The notes below the pieces were generated by a model. The model saw nothing but the letters and a program-made list of their open reading frames with translations. It searched no databases and had not been told where the DNA came from. 64,000 bases of DNA from Lachnospiraceae bacterium. Lineage in GTDB: Bacteria; Bacillota; Clostridia; Lachnospirales; Lachnospiraceae. Shown here piece by piece: positions 45,471 through 55,279 of this stretch. The stretch covers positions 36,683-100,682 of the forward strand of contig SVEK01000006.1 in the NCBI GenBank assembly GCA_015057405.1, in the 5' to 3' direction. A program made the translations under genes and the position numbers. Every line of letters begins with the position of its first letter. Within the stretch, counting starts at the first letter, position 1.

Positions 45471-47123
45471 ATGCAATCTGACAAAAGTATGAGAATTAGT
45501 ATTTCTAAAAAAATTTTATTGTTGGTATTAATACCTTGTTTGTTGATTGGGGTAGTGGTTTCTATTGTAGGTTCAAATTTATTGAAAGAAAACATTACTA
45601 CAGAGATTGAAAGTAAGTTAAAGTCAACTGCATATAATATGTATCAGACGACACAATATTGTACAGAATTGCCGGCAATACAGGAAGTGTTTGATGAATT
45701 TTATGCTAATGCACATATTGATGTTACAATGTTTGAAGATAATGTTCGTGTAGTAAGTACAATTCCTAATGCAGTTGGTACAAAAATGGATGAAGGAATA
45801 TTAGCCGATATTAAAAGCGGAAATCACTATTTTGCAACTAATGCTATGGTAAACGGTGAACCTTATTTTGGATATTATATTCCTACTATGGTTGATGGAG
45901 TATATGTGGGGGCTTCGTTCTCAGGTATCCCTCAAGGGGAAGCAAATGATGAAATTAGTGCAGGAGTAGTAAAACTTGTTATTGCTGTTATTTGTGTAAC
46001 TATTTTAGCTATTATTTTATCATTATTCATTATCAGACAGATTATTAAAGCTATTGATGATTCAAAAGAACTTATTGAAATGTTACATAACAATGATTTG
46101 TCTGTTGAATACAAGGATAAACGCAATAAGAATAGGGATGAAGTGGAAGAGATATATAATAATGCATATGATTTTGCTGCAAAATTAAGGGAGATTGTTT
46201 CTGGTATTAATACTAAATCGACAGAGCTTAATAATATTTCGGCGGAATTGAAAGGCAATACAGATATGGCAAGTAATGCTACTTATGAGATTTCCCAGGC
46301 AATTGATAATGTTGCACAAGGTGCTGAAAGTCAGGCTAATGACACCCAAAATGTAACTGAAAGAATTGCAGAAATGAGTGATAATATAGATAATATTCAA
46401 AGCGAAACAATTACTCTTTCAGAAAAAACTAATAAGATGTTACATATTAAGGATATAACCTTAGAAGATATTTCCGGCGTTGAAAATATTAATAATACCA
46501 TCAGAGCCGACGTTGAAGATGTTAACAAGCAGATTGACATTACAAGCGATAGTATGGAATCGATTAAAAAGATTATTGCAGAGATACAGGATATTTCTTC
46601 TCAGACTAATTTGCTTTCGCTGAATGCCAGTATTGAAGCTGCAAGAGCCGGAGAGCACGGAAGAGGATTTGCGGTAGTTGCAACAGAAGTAGGTCAGCTT
46701 GCTGAGCAGAGTTCTAAGTCAGCATCAGAAATTGAGATTACAATAAATGAATTATTGAATAACTTTAATCTTATTATTCAGAAAATGAAAGTAACAACAA
46801 CTAATATTAATGAACAGAATGAAAAGATTACCAGAGCTGAAAAGTCATTTTTTGATTTGGAAACTGATATTAAGAATATATCCGATCTTATTAAGGAGAT
46901 TTCTGCAGCAACAGACGAATTAAATAAAGAAAAGAAGAGTGTCGTTGACATAATCTGTAATTTGTCTGCAATTAGTGAAGAAAATTCTGCAAGTACAGAA
47001 GAAGTTATGGCTGGTATTGAGGAATTAAACGCTATTGTGACAAATGTAACGGAAAGAGCTAATGTTGTAGACGAACATGCAAAGAATCTGTTGGATATTG
47101 TGAATGTATTTAAATTAAGCTAA
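45471..47123 (+). CDS. methyl-accepting chemotaxis protein
   Basis: 550 residues from this start. Two transmembrane helices (~15-35 and ~165-190) bracket a ~130-residue extracellular sensor, probably single-Cache type ([30 protein letters not shown]). A HAMP-like segment and long coiled coil follow, with the conserved signalling tip [20 protein letters not shown] and [19 protein letters not shown]. It controls CheA and hence motility. Start choice is uncertain: TTG 45462 and ATG 45489 are also in frame. The only strong ribosome site, AAAGGAGG (45430-45437), is ~34 bp upstream and abuts a five-codon ORF (45438-45455). Confidence 0.9.
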   Translation: MQSDKSMRISISKKILLLVLIPCLLIGVVVSIVGSNLLKENITTEIESKLKSTAYNMYQTTQYCTELPAIQEVFDEFYANAHIDVTMFEDNVRVVSTIPNAVGTKMDEGILADIKSGNHYFATNAMVNGEPYFGYYIPTMVDGVYVGASFSGIPQGEANDEISAGVVKLVIAVICVTILAIILSLFIIRQIIKAIDDSKELIEMLHNNDLSVEYKDKRNKNRDEVEEIYNNAYDFAAKLREIVSGINTKSTELNNISAELKGNTDMASNATYEISQAIDNVAQGAESQANDTQNVTERIAEMSDNIDNIQSETITLSEKTNKMLHIKDITLEDISGVENINNTIRADVEDVNKQIDITSDSMESIKKIIAEIQDISSQTNLLSLNASIEAARAGEHGRGFAVVATEVGQLAEQSSKSASEIEITINELLNNFNLIIQKMKVTTTNINEQNEKITRAEKSFFDLETDIKNISDLIKEISAATDELNKEKKSVVDIICNLSAISEENSASTEEVMAGIEELNAIVTNVTERANVVDEHAKNLLDIVNVFKLS

Positions 47124-47143
47124 AATATTTTGTTGTTAATTCT

Positions 47144-47186
47144 TGATGCCGTGTGTTACGACTGGTGATACATGGCATCATTTTTT
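47144..47186 (+). terminator. terminator of the chemoreceptor gene
   Basis: TGATGCCGTGT (47144-47154) pairs with ACATGGCATCA (47170-47180), one G-T pair, followed by TTTTTT. Confidence 0.85.
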
Positions 47187-47223
47187 GTTGTATCAGAACG
47201 AACTTTAAAATTATTATATAGTT

Positions 47224-47252
47224 TTGTCTTTATTAATGCTACAATATATGAT
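47224..47252 (+). promoter_or_regulatory. promoter of the membrane protein/GT2 pair
   Basis: TTGTCT (47224-47229), 17 bp, TATGAT (47247-47252), about 60 bp before the ATG. Confidence 0.6.
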
Positions 47253-47310
47253 AGAATTCAACTTGTATAAATTACTTTTATTATTAGAAATGTAGAGATG
47301 GAGATTTGAC

Positions 47311-49104
47311 ATGTCGACCAAAAACAATATATTGTCATATATAACGTTTGTTTTATTTATTCTTTTAGCAATTTTGTCCGGGTTTGGTCATGTTTATAAT
47401 TATGATATAAGTTTTACTAGTGATATATATAGATTATGTATCATTTTTTGTGTCCCGTTTTTAATTTATGGATTGATTTTTCTTATTAGAAGTTTGATTG
47501 TTCTATTAAAAAAATCCCATTTCCAACATAAGATTTTGCATATTATAAGTGTAATTTTAATATTTGCTGTAGGCATTACGGTTAGAATAGTGTTGTATCC
47601 GTACATAATAAGTGTGCCACAAGATAATGTTTTGTCATATTACGATAAAACCGGATTTTATGAGGTGCTGATTGATATTTCAGATAAGTTGGTTAGTAAT
47701 TATATCAACGAAGTAGTACTTATTAATATTGTTTTATCAATTCTAACTATGATATGTTTATACGTTTTTACCAGAATTACTATAGGAAGACTTGGTTCTG
47801 CCGTTACTATATTATTGTATGCTATAATGCCCTTTGACATATTAAACGATTACGGTTATTCACCTGAATTGTTAACTCAAGCTGTATTTTTCCTGATTAT
47901 TATGTTATGTGCAGTACTTTTTGACAAATGTGATATTTCAAATAAAAAATCTATAATCAATTATGTTTTATCAATTATTATTGCTTCACTATGCGGCGTT
48001 TTTTTCTATATGTCACCTTTGGGAGCCGCATTGCTGGTTGCTATATTTGTTTTTTATCAATTTAAGGGTTGGCTTACGTCAATTGTATATACAGTGGTTT
48101 TGACCGGCGTTATATGCACGATATTTTATTGTTTTAATATATCAGTTCCTATTCTTTTTTATAATGACTATAATAGTTTTCAATCTATTTGGAATAATTT
48201 TACACTGGTACATAATGATGCGTCGATATATAATGTGACTTATAGTTTCCCACAACTTAATAATCAATTAATCTCTGATATTATGTCATATGTATTGTCA
48301 GCATTATACATATTTTTATGTTTGTCTGCTATTATTTCGAGTGCTATAATGTTTGTAAAAAAACGTTCCTGTATACAGGTACTTATGTTGAGCGAAATAA
48401 TTACAGTTCCATTTGTTTTATTCGGTTCTGTAGGAACAGATTCCTGGAGCATTATTATATTAGGTATGATAATGTGTGTTGGATATAATATTCATTATAT
48501 TCTTGGATTTTGTGAAAATAAAACTGAAGGAGATAGAGTTGAGGAATGTGATGCAGACTCTTTAGTTGAAACTGATAACGGGACTGCGGAAACTGAATTG
48601 GTAGCGCAATCAGAATCAACCAATTTGCCTGATGAAATTTCGGAGAACGAATTGGAAGCGCAATCAGAATCAGCCAATTTGCCTGATAAAATTCCGGAGA
48701 ACGAATTGGAAGCACAATCAGAATCAGCCAATTTGCCTGATGAAATTTCGGAGAACGAATTGGAAGTGCAATCAGATGATATGCCTAAAATTCATAGGAT
48801 TCCGCCTGTTTATGAGAATGACATTGCGTCTACAGTTGAGTATATAGCAGATGATCAGATTAATGATAGTATTTTAGATGAGGCAAATGATACAGTTGAT
48901 ATTGATAATACGGAAGAGACAATTCAAACCGATATCTTGCCTGATGATTATAATATTTATGATGAGTTGCCGATTCCTAGAGCTGTAAATGCATTAGGTG
49001 AGTCTGATGATGGTTTTACCGTAAAGAATTATCAAAATAGAGGTATTGATAGTGATGATATTTGGTTAAGACGAAAGAAAAGAGCGCAAAAGAGAATTGA
49101 ATAA
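47311..49104 (+). CDS. polytopic membrane protein with repetitive acidic tail
   Basis: 597 residues. About 400 residues hold roughly ten transmembrane helices with a conserved-looking luminal loop (SVPQDNVLSYYDKTGFYEVL) and FTRITIGRLGSAVTILLYAI; the layout resembles GT-C (GT39/GT87-like) glycosyltransferases, though I see no firm catalytic motif. The cytoplasmic C-terminal ~190 residues are acidic and contain three 18-residue repeats (ELEAQSESANLPDEISEN). It ends in a basic RRKKRAQKRIE. It is followed 35 bp later by a GtrB-like GT2 gene, which would supply a polyprenyl-phosphate sugar; the pairing supports a GT-C role but does not prove it. Confidence 0.65.
   Translation: MSTKNNILSYITFVLFILLAILSGFGHVYNYDISFTSDIYRLCIIFCVPFLIYGLIFLIRSLIVLLKKSHFQHKILHIISVILIFAVGITVRIVLYPYIISVPQDNVLSYYDKTGFYEVLIDISDKLVSNYINEVVLINIVLSILTMICLYVFTRITIGRLGSAVTILLYAIMPFDILNDYGYSPELLTQAVFFLIIMLCAVLFDKCDISNKKSIINYVLSIIIASLCGVFFYMSPLGAALLVAIFVFYQFKGWLTSIVYTVVLTGVICTIFYCFNISVPILFYNDYNSFQSIWNNFTLVHNDASIYNVTYSFPQLNNQLISDIMSYVLSALYIFLCLSAIISSAIMFVKKRSCIQVLMLSEIITVPFVLFGSVGTDSWSIIILGMIMCVGYNIHYILGFCENKTEGDRVEECDADSLVETDNGTAETELVAQSESTNLPDEISENELEAQSESANLPDKIPENELEAQSESANLPDEISENELEVQSDDMPKIHRIPPVYENDIASTVEYIADDQINDSILDEANDTVDIDNTEETIQTDILPDDYNIYDELPIPRAVNALGESDDGFTVKNYQNRGIDSDDIWLRRKKRAQKRIE
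48595..48774 (+). repeat. 54-bp tandem repeat in the membrane-protein tail
   Basis: Three full 54-bp units begin at 48595, 48649 and 48703, with a partial at 48757; few differences between them. They code the 18-residue acidic repeat. Confidence 0.9.
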
Positions 49105-49139
49105 TAATTTGCTAAATAAAAAAAACGGAGGAGTAAATT

Positions 49140-50090
49140 ATGGCAAAAACATTATATATGGTTGTTCCTTGTTATAATGAGGAAGCTGTTTTGGCGGAAA
49201 CAACTAAAAGATTAAAGGATAAGTATATTTCGCTGCTTAAAGAAGGACTTATTTCCATAAAAAGTAAGGTTGTATATGTTAATGATGGCTCAAAAGATCG
49301 TACATGGGAAATCATTACTAATATACATAAAGAAGATAAGATGTTTCGCGGAATATGTCTTTCCAGAAACCGTGGACATCAGAATGCTGTTCTTGCCGGT
49401 CTTATGACAGTTAAGGATGAGGCTGATATGGTTATTACTATGGATGCTGATTTGCAGGATGATATAGATGCAATAGATGAAATGGTAAAACAGTTTAATA
49501 ATGGTTATGATATTGTTTACGGGGTACGTAACAGCCGTAAGACAGACACATTTTTTAAGAGATTTACCGCACAAACATATTACAAATTGTTGTTAACTTT
49601 AGGTGTCGATATCGTATATAATCATGCTGATTTCAGATTAATGAGTAAACGAGCAATTAACGAAATGGAAAATTTCAAAGAGGTTAATCTGTTCTTGAGG
49701 GGTATAGTTCCTATGGTTGGTTTCCCTTCAACTAATGTATATTACGAAAGACATGAACGTTTTGCAGGAGAGTCAAAATATCCGCTTAAAAAAATGCTTC
49801 ACTTTGCATTTGATGGTGTAACTTCTTTAAGTATTAAGCCAATCAGATTCATAACAATGTTAGGTCTCATTATATTTATGCTCAGTCTTGGAATGTTAAT
49901 TTATTCAATTGTTATACATTTTGTTGGTGATTCTGCATGGGGTTGGAGCAGTTTAATGACTTCTGTTTGGGCACTTGGTGGTTTACAATTACTTGCTATT
50001 GGAATTATTGGAGAGTATATTGGTAAAATTTATCTGGAATCCAAAGCAAGACCTCGTTTTATTATTCAGGAATATCTTAAAGACGAATAA
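49140..50090 (+). CDS. GtrB/YkcC-like family 2 glycosyltransferase
   Basis: 316 residues. GT-A domain with MVVPCYNEEAVLAET, VNDGSKDRTWEII, LSRNRGHQNAVLAGL, MDADLQDD (DxD-type metal site) and HADFRLMSKRAI; two C-terminal transmembrane helices (~232-255, ~270-290) and IIGEYIGKIYLESKARPRF. Such enzymes transfer glucose or another sugar to undecaprenyl phosphate. GGAGG precedes the ATG. It is the likely partner of the preceding membrane protein. Confidence 0.9.
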   Translation: MAKTLYMVVPCYNEEAVLAETTKRLKDKYISLLKEGLISIKSKVVYVNDGSKDRTWEIITNIHKEDKMFRGICLSRNRGHQNAVLAGLMTVKDEADMVITMDADLQDDIDAIDEMVKQFNNGYDIVYGVRNSRKTDTFFKRFTAQTYYKLLLTLGVDIVYNHADFRLMSKRAINEMENFKEVNLFLRGIVPMVGFPSTNVYYERHERFAGESKYPLKKMLHFAFDGVTSLSIKPIRFITMLGLIIFMLSLGMLIYSIVIHFVGDSAWGWSSLMTSVWALGGLQLLAIGIIGEYIGKIYLESKARPRFIIQEYLKDE

Positions 50091-50155
50091 TGGGACAATA
50101 CTAAGATGTATGGCATACATTATTATTATAAGTGTATATAAAGTGGTGATTAATT

Positions 50156-51328
50156 ATGATATACCTTGATAATGCAGCAACAACCAGAGTTTATGACGAA
50201 GTTGTTGATGCGATGCAACCTTATTTTACTTGTTTGTATGGCAATCCGTCGGAGATTTATGACTTTGCCACAAAAAGCAGAAGAGGTATGAATTACTCAA
50301 GAAAAATCATTGCTGATTCGATTCATGCAGATGTAACTGAGATTTATTTTACTTCGGGTGGAACTGAATCAGATAACCTTGCATTATTAGGAATTGCGGA
50401 AGCTTATTCTAATAAGGGAAAACATATTATTACAACTTGTATCGAGCATCATGCGGTTATTAATGCCTGTAAACATCTTGAAAAACATGGATTTGAAGTA
50501 ACGTATCTTAAAGTTGATAATTCAGGACGGATTAATATAAAAGAGCTTGAGCGTGCATTTCGATCGGATACAATACTTGTGTCTGTGATGTTTGCCAATA
50601 ATGAGATTGGAACAATACAGGATATACAGGCAATCAGTACGGTTACACACAGACATGGTGCCTTGTTTCATACCGATGGAGTTCAGGCTTTCTGTCAGAT
50701 CCCTATTAATGTAAAAAATATGGGGATTGATTTGTTAAGTGCAAGTGCACATAAGTGTCACGGTCCAAAAGGTATTGGTTTTTTATATGTTAAAAAAGGG
50801 ATAAAATTATCTCCGTTTCATTTTGGTGGCAAACAGGAAAGATATATAAGACCGGGAACTGAGAATATACCGGCAATTGTCGGATTTGGAGAAGCGGTTA
50901 GAATTGCATCCCAAAAGAAAAATTATAATTATGATCATATTTCGTTTCTTAGAAATCATTTTGAAGACAGAGTGCGTAAGGAAATGAAATATGTTGTAAT
51001 AAACGGAAACAAACATAACAGATTACCTGGTAATCTGAATATGTCATTTGCATTTCTTGATGGTGAAGCCATACAGATTCAACTTGATATTAATGGAATT
51101 TGTTGTTCTACAGGTTCCGCCTGTAATGCCGGAGGCAAATCATTATCACATGTTATTAAAGCGATTGGTGTTCCTGATGATTATGCATATGGAACAGTAC
51201 GATTTACGTTTTCAGATGATAATACAATAGAAGAGATCGACAAAGCAGTGGACATACTTAAGAATGTTATAGATAAGCTCCTAAATATGTCCACCGAATA
51301 TAACAGATTTATTAATAAAACAAATTAG
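50156..51328 (+). CDS. cysteine desulfurase, NifS/IscS family
   Basis: 390 residues, class V aminotransferase fold. MIYLDNAATTRVYDEVVDAM at the start, EIYFTSGGTESDNLAL, EHHAV, the PLP lysine in SAHKCHGPKGIGFLYV and the catalytic cysteine in CCSTGSACNAG. It removes sulfur from cysteine for Fe-S clusters or thiolated tRNA. It lies alone: no iscU or thiI next to it, though in relatives thiI often follows. A hairpin downstream separates it from the convergent PHP gene. Confidence 0.92.
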   Translation: MIYLDNAATTRVYDEVVDAMQPYFTCLYGNPSEIYDFATKSRRGMNYSRKIIADSIHADVTEIYFTSGGTESDNLALLGIAEAYSNKGKHIITTCIEHHAVINACKHLEKHGFEVTYLKVDNSGRINIKELERAFRSDTILVSVMFANNEIGTIQDIQAISTVTHRHGALFHTDGVQAFCQIPINVKNMGIDLLSASAHKCHGPKGIGFLYVKKGIKLSPFHFGGKQERYIRPGTENIPAIVGFGEAVRIASQKKNYNYDHISFLRNHFEDRVRKEMKYVVINGNKHNRLPGNLNMSFAFLDGEAIQIQLDINGICCSTGSACNAGGKSLSHVIKAIGVPDDYAYGTVRFTFSDDNTIEEIDKAVDILKNVIDKLLNMSTEYNRFINKTN

Positions 51329-51351
51329 AAATTAAAAAACGAATTAATACA

Positions 51352-51401
51352 AATACCTAAGGTTGTTACATTTATACATGTATAAGCTTAGGTATTCTGT
51401 T
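51352..51401. terminator. bidirectional terminator between cysteine desulfurase and PHP gene
   Basis: AATACCTAAG (51352-51361) pairs with CTTAGGTATT (51387-51396), followed by CTGTTTTT on the plus strand. Its loop contains the stop codon of the convergent gene, so the right arm is coding for that gene. Confidence 0.7.
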
Positions 51402-52178
51402 TTTAAATACAACATATTCATTAATGCCTTGTTCTCGTAATTGTGTAGTCACTTCATTAAAATAATACCCGGGATATTCCACAGAATGAGCATCAGAACC
51501 GATAGTGAATAATACCCCGCCAAGTTTTTTGTAACGATTGATTATTTCGTTGCATGGGTTTGTTGTGTTAAGCCCTGATTTATAGCCGGCACTGTTTATT
51601 TCAAGTGCCTTTCCATGACTTATAATATGATTTAGTATTTTGTCAATGATTGTTTTATAATCCTTGTAATAAAATGTTCTGTTTTTATTTGGTGCATATC
51701 GTAAAATATAATCAAGATGACCTACACTGTCATAATCATCATGTGAACACAGATTTTCATATACAGTATTAAAATACTTTTCAATGCATAAGTGTTCATC
51801 TTTATTGTTCCAGTATTCTTCGTAGTAAGGGTCAAGTTCATCAATTATATGAACAGAACCGATAACATAATCCCAAGGATATTGTTTTACAAGTTTTGAA
51901 CATAAGGTTTCGTTGCCGCAAACTAACCCCAGTTCAACTCCGGAAAGAATTTCGATATAGTCTGAATATTTGTTTTTTAATTCAGTATATTTTTCAAAAT
52001 ATGCATCGGGATTAAATAAAAAATCATACTCATACTTTTCCGGGAAATTATAATCCATGTGTTCCGTAAAGCATATTGTTCTTAGTCTGTTTCTGATAGC
52101 TGCTTTAACCATATCTTCCATTGATGTGCTTGAATCGGAAGAAAATGAAGAATGCATATGACAGTCAGTTCTTATCAT
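51372..52178 (-). CDS. PHP-family histidinol-phosphatase-like phosphoesterase
   Basis: 268 residues. The PHP metal motifs are all present: DCHMHSSFSSDS (N-terminus), CFTEHMDYN, GVELGL, VIGSVHII, SVGHLDYILRYA, LEINSAG and TIGSDAHS near the end. This is the HisK/HisJ type that hydrolyses histidinol phosphate in histidine synthesis, but no other his gene is near, so a different phosphate substrate is possible. Its ATG overlaps the stop of rqcH (TAATG), so they are translated together. Confidence 0.85.
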   Translation of the reverse strand: MIRTDCHMHSSFSSDSSTSMEDMVKAAIRNRLRTICFTEHMDYNFPEKYEYDFLFNPDAYFEKYTELKNKYSDYIEILSGVELGLVCGNETLCSKLVKQYPWDYVIGSVHIIDELDPYYEEYWNNKDEHLCIEKYFNTVYENLCSHDDYDSVGHLDYILRYAPNKNRTFYYKDYKTIIDKILNHIISHGKALEINSAGYKSGLNTTNPCNEIINRYKKLGGVLFTIGSDAHSVEYPGYYFNEVTTQLREQGINEYVVFKNRIPKLIHV

Positions 52179-53938
52179 TATTCTGTGACCTCCTTAAGTG
52201 AAGAGATATCTGTTGTTGCCATCATTGAATAATTGGTATAATAAACAACAAATCCCGGTTTGCTTCCTTTTGGTTTTTTAACATTGCGAAGCTCTGTATA
52301 GTCAATTTCAACTTTTCCGGATTCTTTTCCTTTTGAGTAATATGCAGCAAGACTTGCCGCTTCTTCAAATGTTATGTCAGTGATTTCCCTGCCCCCTGAG
52401 CGAAGAACCACATGAGAACCGGCAATTCCTTTTGAATGAAACCACCAATCATTTTCGCCTTGCATGCCAAATGTAAGTTCATCATTCTGATAATTATTTT
52501 TTCCGACATATATGTCAAAGCCATCGCTTGAAATATAATGAAGCGGATTGCTGGCCGGGGTTTTTTGTTGCTTTTTTTTCACATTTGCCTGACGTCGTAT
52601 ATATCCTGCAACAATAAGTTCTTCTTTTATCGCAATTAAATCAGCTTCATTAGTTGCAATTTCAAGGGAATTACTAATAGACTCAAGATGTGACAATTCA
52701 TTTTTTGTATCTTCCAATTGAACAACTAAAGCCTCGTAAGTTCGTTTTAGTTTTGAATATCTTTCAAAATATTTTTTTGCATTATCGATAGGAGATAATT
52801 CGGTGTTGAGAGGAATTGTAATATCTTCCCCGGTATAGTAGTTATTACATGTAATTTCACGGTCCCCTTTAGATGCATTATAACCAAATGTAGTAAGAAG
52901 TTCGCCGTAAATTCTGTATTTGTCGCGTTTGTCTGTTGATTTGAACTGTTTTTCCTGGAGTTCAAGTTTCTTTTGGATTCTTCCAAGTGCAGTACTTACT
53001 ATTTTTCTTAAATCAGCTGATTTTTGTCTTATACGGGCATATTTGTCTTTTTCTGAATAAAAATGTTCAAGCATTTCACTGACGTTATCATACGTAACAT
53101 TTCTTAAGTCGCGGTATGAAGTCAGTTCAAAAACAGCAAACTCTACAGGTTCGTTGTTATTATATGCAATATTAGGGACGAAATTATGATTCTTAATTTC
53201 GTTAATGAAAAGTTCTAATGCATTATATAACTCAAAACGTTTATTATTATCAAGCCCGTCAGTAGGTATCTCACTGTCAATACCGGCTCTTGTGCATATT
53301 TCGATGGCTGCAACAGGACTAAAGCCTGTAAGAGTAGAATAAATTGCTTTATATACCGGCATTGGTTTTGATATTATGTTATTCATTATTTCAGGGTTAA
53401 AGTCAAGGGGGTCGTTTTTATCCATCGTATTTGGAATAAAATATGTTTTACCCGGTAAAACTTCTCTGACCGAGCTGACAAAACCATTAATTCTTTTAAT
53501 ACTGTCTATAATAATTAATTCATCCTGTTCATTTTTCTCGCAGAAAATAATGTTACTGTGTTTTCCCATAAGTTCAACAATAAGATATTTTTTGCACAAA
53601 TCACCCATTTCATCAAGGTGTTCAAGTTCGAAAATTATAACACGTTCGAAACCAAATTGTGAAACACTTATAATTCGTGCTCCTGACAAATGTTTTCTAA
53701 GAAGCATACAAAAATTAGGTGCAGTCATAGGTGACTGTTTCGATTCTTCTGTAAAATATACAAGGGGAAGACCTGCATTTGCAGACAATAATAGTTTCTT
53801 TTGAATTCGGCCTACACATTTTATATTAATAATTAATTCATCATTCTCAGGCTGTGCTATCTTTGAGATTCGTCCTTCTTTTAATGTGTTATTAAGTTCG
53901 TAAACAATATTTGCTACAGTTATTCCATCAAAAGCCAT
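52178..53938 (-). CDS. rqcH: ribosome quality control protein RqcH (NFACT family)
   Basis: 586 residues, full length. N-terminal NFACT-N domain (MAFDGITVANIVYELN, RISKIAQPENDELIINI, PNFCMLLRKHL), a helical middle with two coiled coils (~285-330, ~380-430) and the C-terminal NFACT-R domain (SSDGFDIYVGKNNYQNDELT, DWWFHSKGIAGSHVVLR). RqcH binds stalled 50S subunits and adds C-terminal alanine tails; older names are FbpA or YloA. It stands divergent to yicC, with back-to-back promoters between. Confidence 0.93.
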   Translation of the reverse strand: MAFDGITVANIVYELNNTLKEGRISKIAQPENDELIINIKCVGRIQKKLLLSANAGLPLVYFTEESKQSPMTAPNFCMLLRKHLSGARIISVSQFGFERVIIFELEHLDEMGDLCKKYLIVELMGKHSNIIFCEKNEQDELIIIDSIKRINGFVSSVREVLPGKTYFIPNTMDKNDPLDFNPEIMNNIISKPMPVYKAIYSTLTGFSPVAAIEICTRAGIDSEIPTDGLDNNKRFELYNALELFINEIKNHNFVPNIAYNNNEPVEFAVFELTSYRDLRNVTYDNVSEMLEHFYSEKDKYARIRQKSADLRKIVSTALGRIQKKLELQEKQFKSTDKRDKYRIYGELLTTFGYNASKGDREITCNNYYTGEDITIPLNTELSPIDNAKKYFERYSKLKRTYEALVVQLEDTKNELSHLESISNSLEIATNEADLIAIKEELIVAGYIRRQANVKKKQQKTPASNPLHYISSDGFDIYVGKNNYQNDELTFGMQGENDWWFHSKGIAGSHVVLRSGGREITDITFEEAASLAAYYSKGKESGKVEIDYTELRNVKKPKGSKPGFVVYYTNYSMMATTDISSLKEVTE

Positions 53939-54015
53939 ATTTAAGTAATCCTTTCAGGTATCAAAATGTTATTCGGGTAAGAACCTTTTTCATTATTATT
54001 AGAAAGTTCATGTTT

Positions 54016-54044
54016 AGTATAACACTCTTTCATTTTTTGTACAA
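54016..54044 (-). promoter_or_regulatory. promoter of rqcH
   Basis: On the minus strand TTGTAC (54039-54044), exactly 17 bp, TATACT (54016-54021), about 78 bp before the rqcH ATG. Confidence 0.7.
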
Positions 54045-54050
54045 TAAAAG

Positions 54051-54079
54051 TTGACTAAACCTAATCATTAGCCTATAAT
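54051..54079 (+). promoter_or_regulatory. promoter of the yicC-remA-gmk-rpoZ operon
   Basis: TTGACT (54051-54056), exactly 17 bp, TATAAT (54074-54079), 42 bp before yicC. It lies back to back with the rqcH promoter, 6 bp apart. Confidence 0.8.
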
Positions 54080-54121
54080 ATATAGGTATGTTTACACGAA
54101 TAGGATGGAGGCATTTTATAA

Positions 54122-55000
54122 ATGATTAAAAGTATGACCGGTTTTGGTCGGTTTGAAAAAACTACCGATGATTACAGGATTTCAGTTGAAATAAAGTCAG
54201 TTAATCACAGATATTGTGATATTGGTATTAAGATGCCTAAAAAGTTATTGGCTTTTGAAGGTCAGGTAAGAACACTTCTTAAGGATTATATAGAACGTGG
54301 TAAAGTTGATGTTTATATTAGCTATGAAGATTATAATTCTTCTAATATTGCAGTTAAGTATAATAAAGATATAGCTAAAGGTTTTTTTGACAGTATTAAG
54401 GCGATAGGTAGTGATTTTGATATTAGTTCCGATATCAATGCTGCTATGTTATCCAGATATCCGGAAGTTATAGTTCTTGAGGAACAGTCTGTTGATACTG
54501 ATGTTATTTTTGAAAGAATAGAGGAAGCGGTTAAAGAAGCAGCAGTTCGTTTTGTTGAACTTCGTATGGCGGAAGGTGCCAATCTTAAAAAGGACATTTT
54601 GTTAAAACTGGATAATATTTCTGAGTATGTTGATTATATAGTTGAACGTTCGCCGCAAGTTGTCGCAGAATACAGAGAAAAAATTTATAATAAAGTTAAC
54701 GAGCTTCTTGGCAATACAGGAGTTGACGAATCAATACTTGCTACAGAAATCACGGTATATGCTGATAAAGTATGTGTTGATGAAGAGATGGTTAGACTTA
54801 AGAATCATATAGATAATATGCGTAATGTTCTTGAACTTGATGAAAGTATTGGACGAAAACTTGATTTTATAGCTCAGGAGCTTAATCGTGAAGCTAATAC
54901 TACACTTTCAAAATCTAATGATATCGATGTTTCCAACAAGGCTATTGATCTGAAAACTGAGATTGAGAAAATTAGGGAACAGATTCAAAATATAGAATAG
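54122..55000 (+). CDS. yicC: YicC/YloC family endoribonuclease
   Basis: 292 residues, standard size. It starts MIKSMTGFGRFEK, a hallmark of the family, followed by VEIKSVNHRYCDI, and ends with GRKLDFIAQELNREANTTLS and IEKIREQIQNIE. Family members have been shown to be endoribonucleases. GGAGG precedes the ATG. It heads the yicC-remA-gmk-rpoZ cluster, the order of Bacillus yloC-remA-gmk-rpoZ. Confidence 0.94.
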   Translation: MIKSMTGFGRFEKTTDDYRISVEIKSVNHRYCDIGIKMPKKLLAFEGQVRTLLKDYIERGKVDVYISYEDYNSSNIAVKYNKDIAKGFFDSIKAIGSDFDISSDINAAMLSRYPEVIVLEEQSVDTDVIFERIEEAVKEAAVRFVELRMAEGANLKKDILLKLDNISEYVDYIVERSPQVVAEYREKIYNKVNELLGNTGVDESILATEITVYADKVCVDEEMVRLKNHIDNMRNVLELDESIGRKLDFIAQELNREANTTLSKSNDIDVSNKAIDLKTEIEKIREQIQNIE

Positions 55001-55015
55001 GGGTTGTTTTAGCAA

Positions 55016-55279
55016 TTGAACAGAATTATTAATATTGGATATGGAAATGTAATTAATATTGATAAAGTTGTTGCAGTAATTAAACCTGAGGCTGCACCCA
55101 TCAAAAGATTGATTCAATCTGCAAAGGATGAAGGTACGGCCCTTGATGCAACATGCGGACGTAAGACAAAGTCTGTAATTATTGTAGAAAACGGTACCAT
55201 TATCTTATCTGCTTTGTTGCCGGAAACCATAGCTTCCAGAATTAATTCTGATACAATAAGGAGTGACATCAATGAGTAA
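55016..55279 (+). CDS. remA: RemA family DNA-binding regulator
   Basis: 87 residues, DUF370 family. MNRIINIGYGNVINIDKVVAVIKPEAAPI and LDATCGRKTKSVIIVENGT (key pieces INIGYGNVIN and ATCGRKTKSV) are diagnostic. In Bacillus RemA activates matrix and osmoprotection genes. The start is TTG 55016; GGGG just after the yicC stop is the only candidate ribosome site. It overlaps gmk by 8 bp. Confidence 0.92.
   Translation: MNRIINIGYGNVINIDKVVAVIKPEAAPIKRLIQSAKDEGTALDATCGRKTKSVIIVENGTIILSALLPETIASRINSDTIRSDINE

Noticed and set aside
48455..48731. Antisense ORFs with repeated sequence
   Set aside because: They mirror the 54-bp repeats of the membrane-protein tail on the other strand and have no translation signals.
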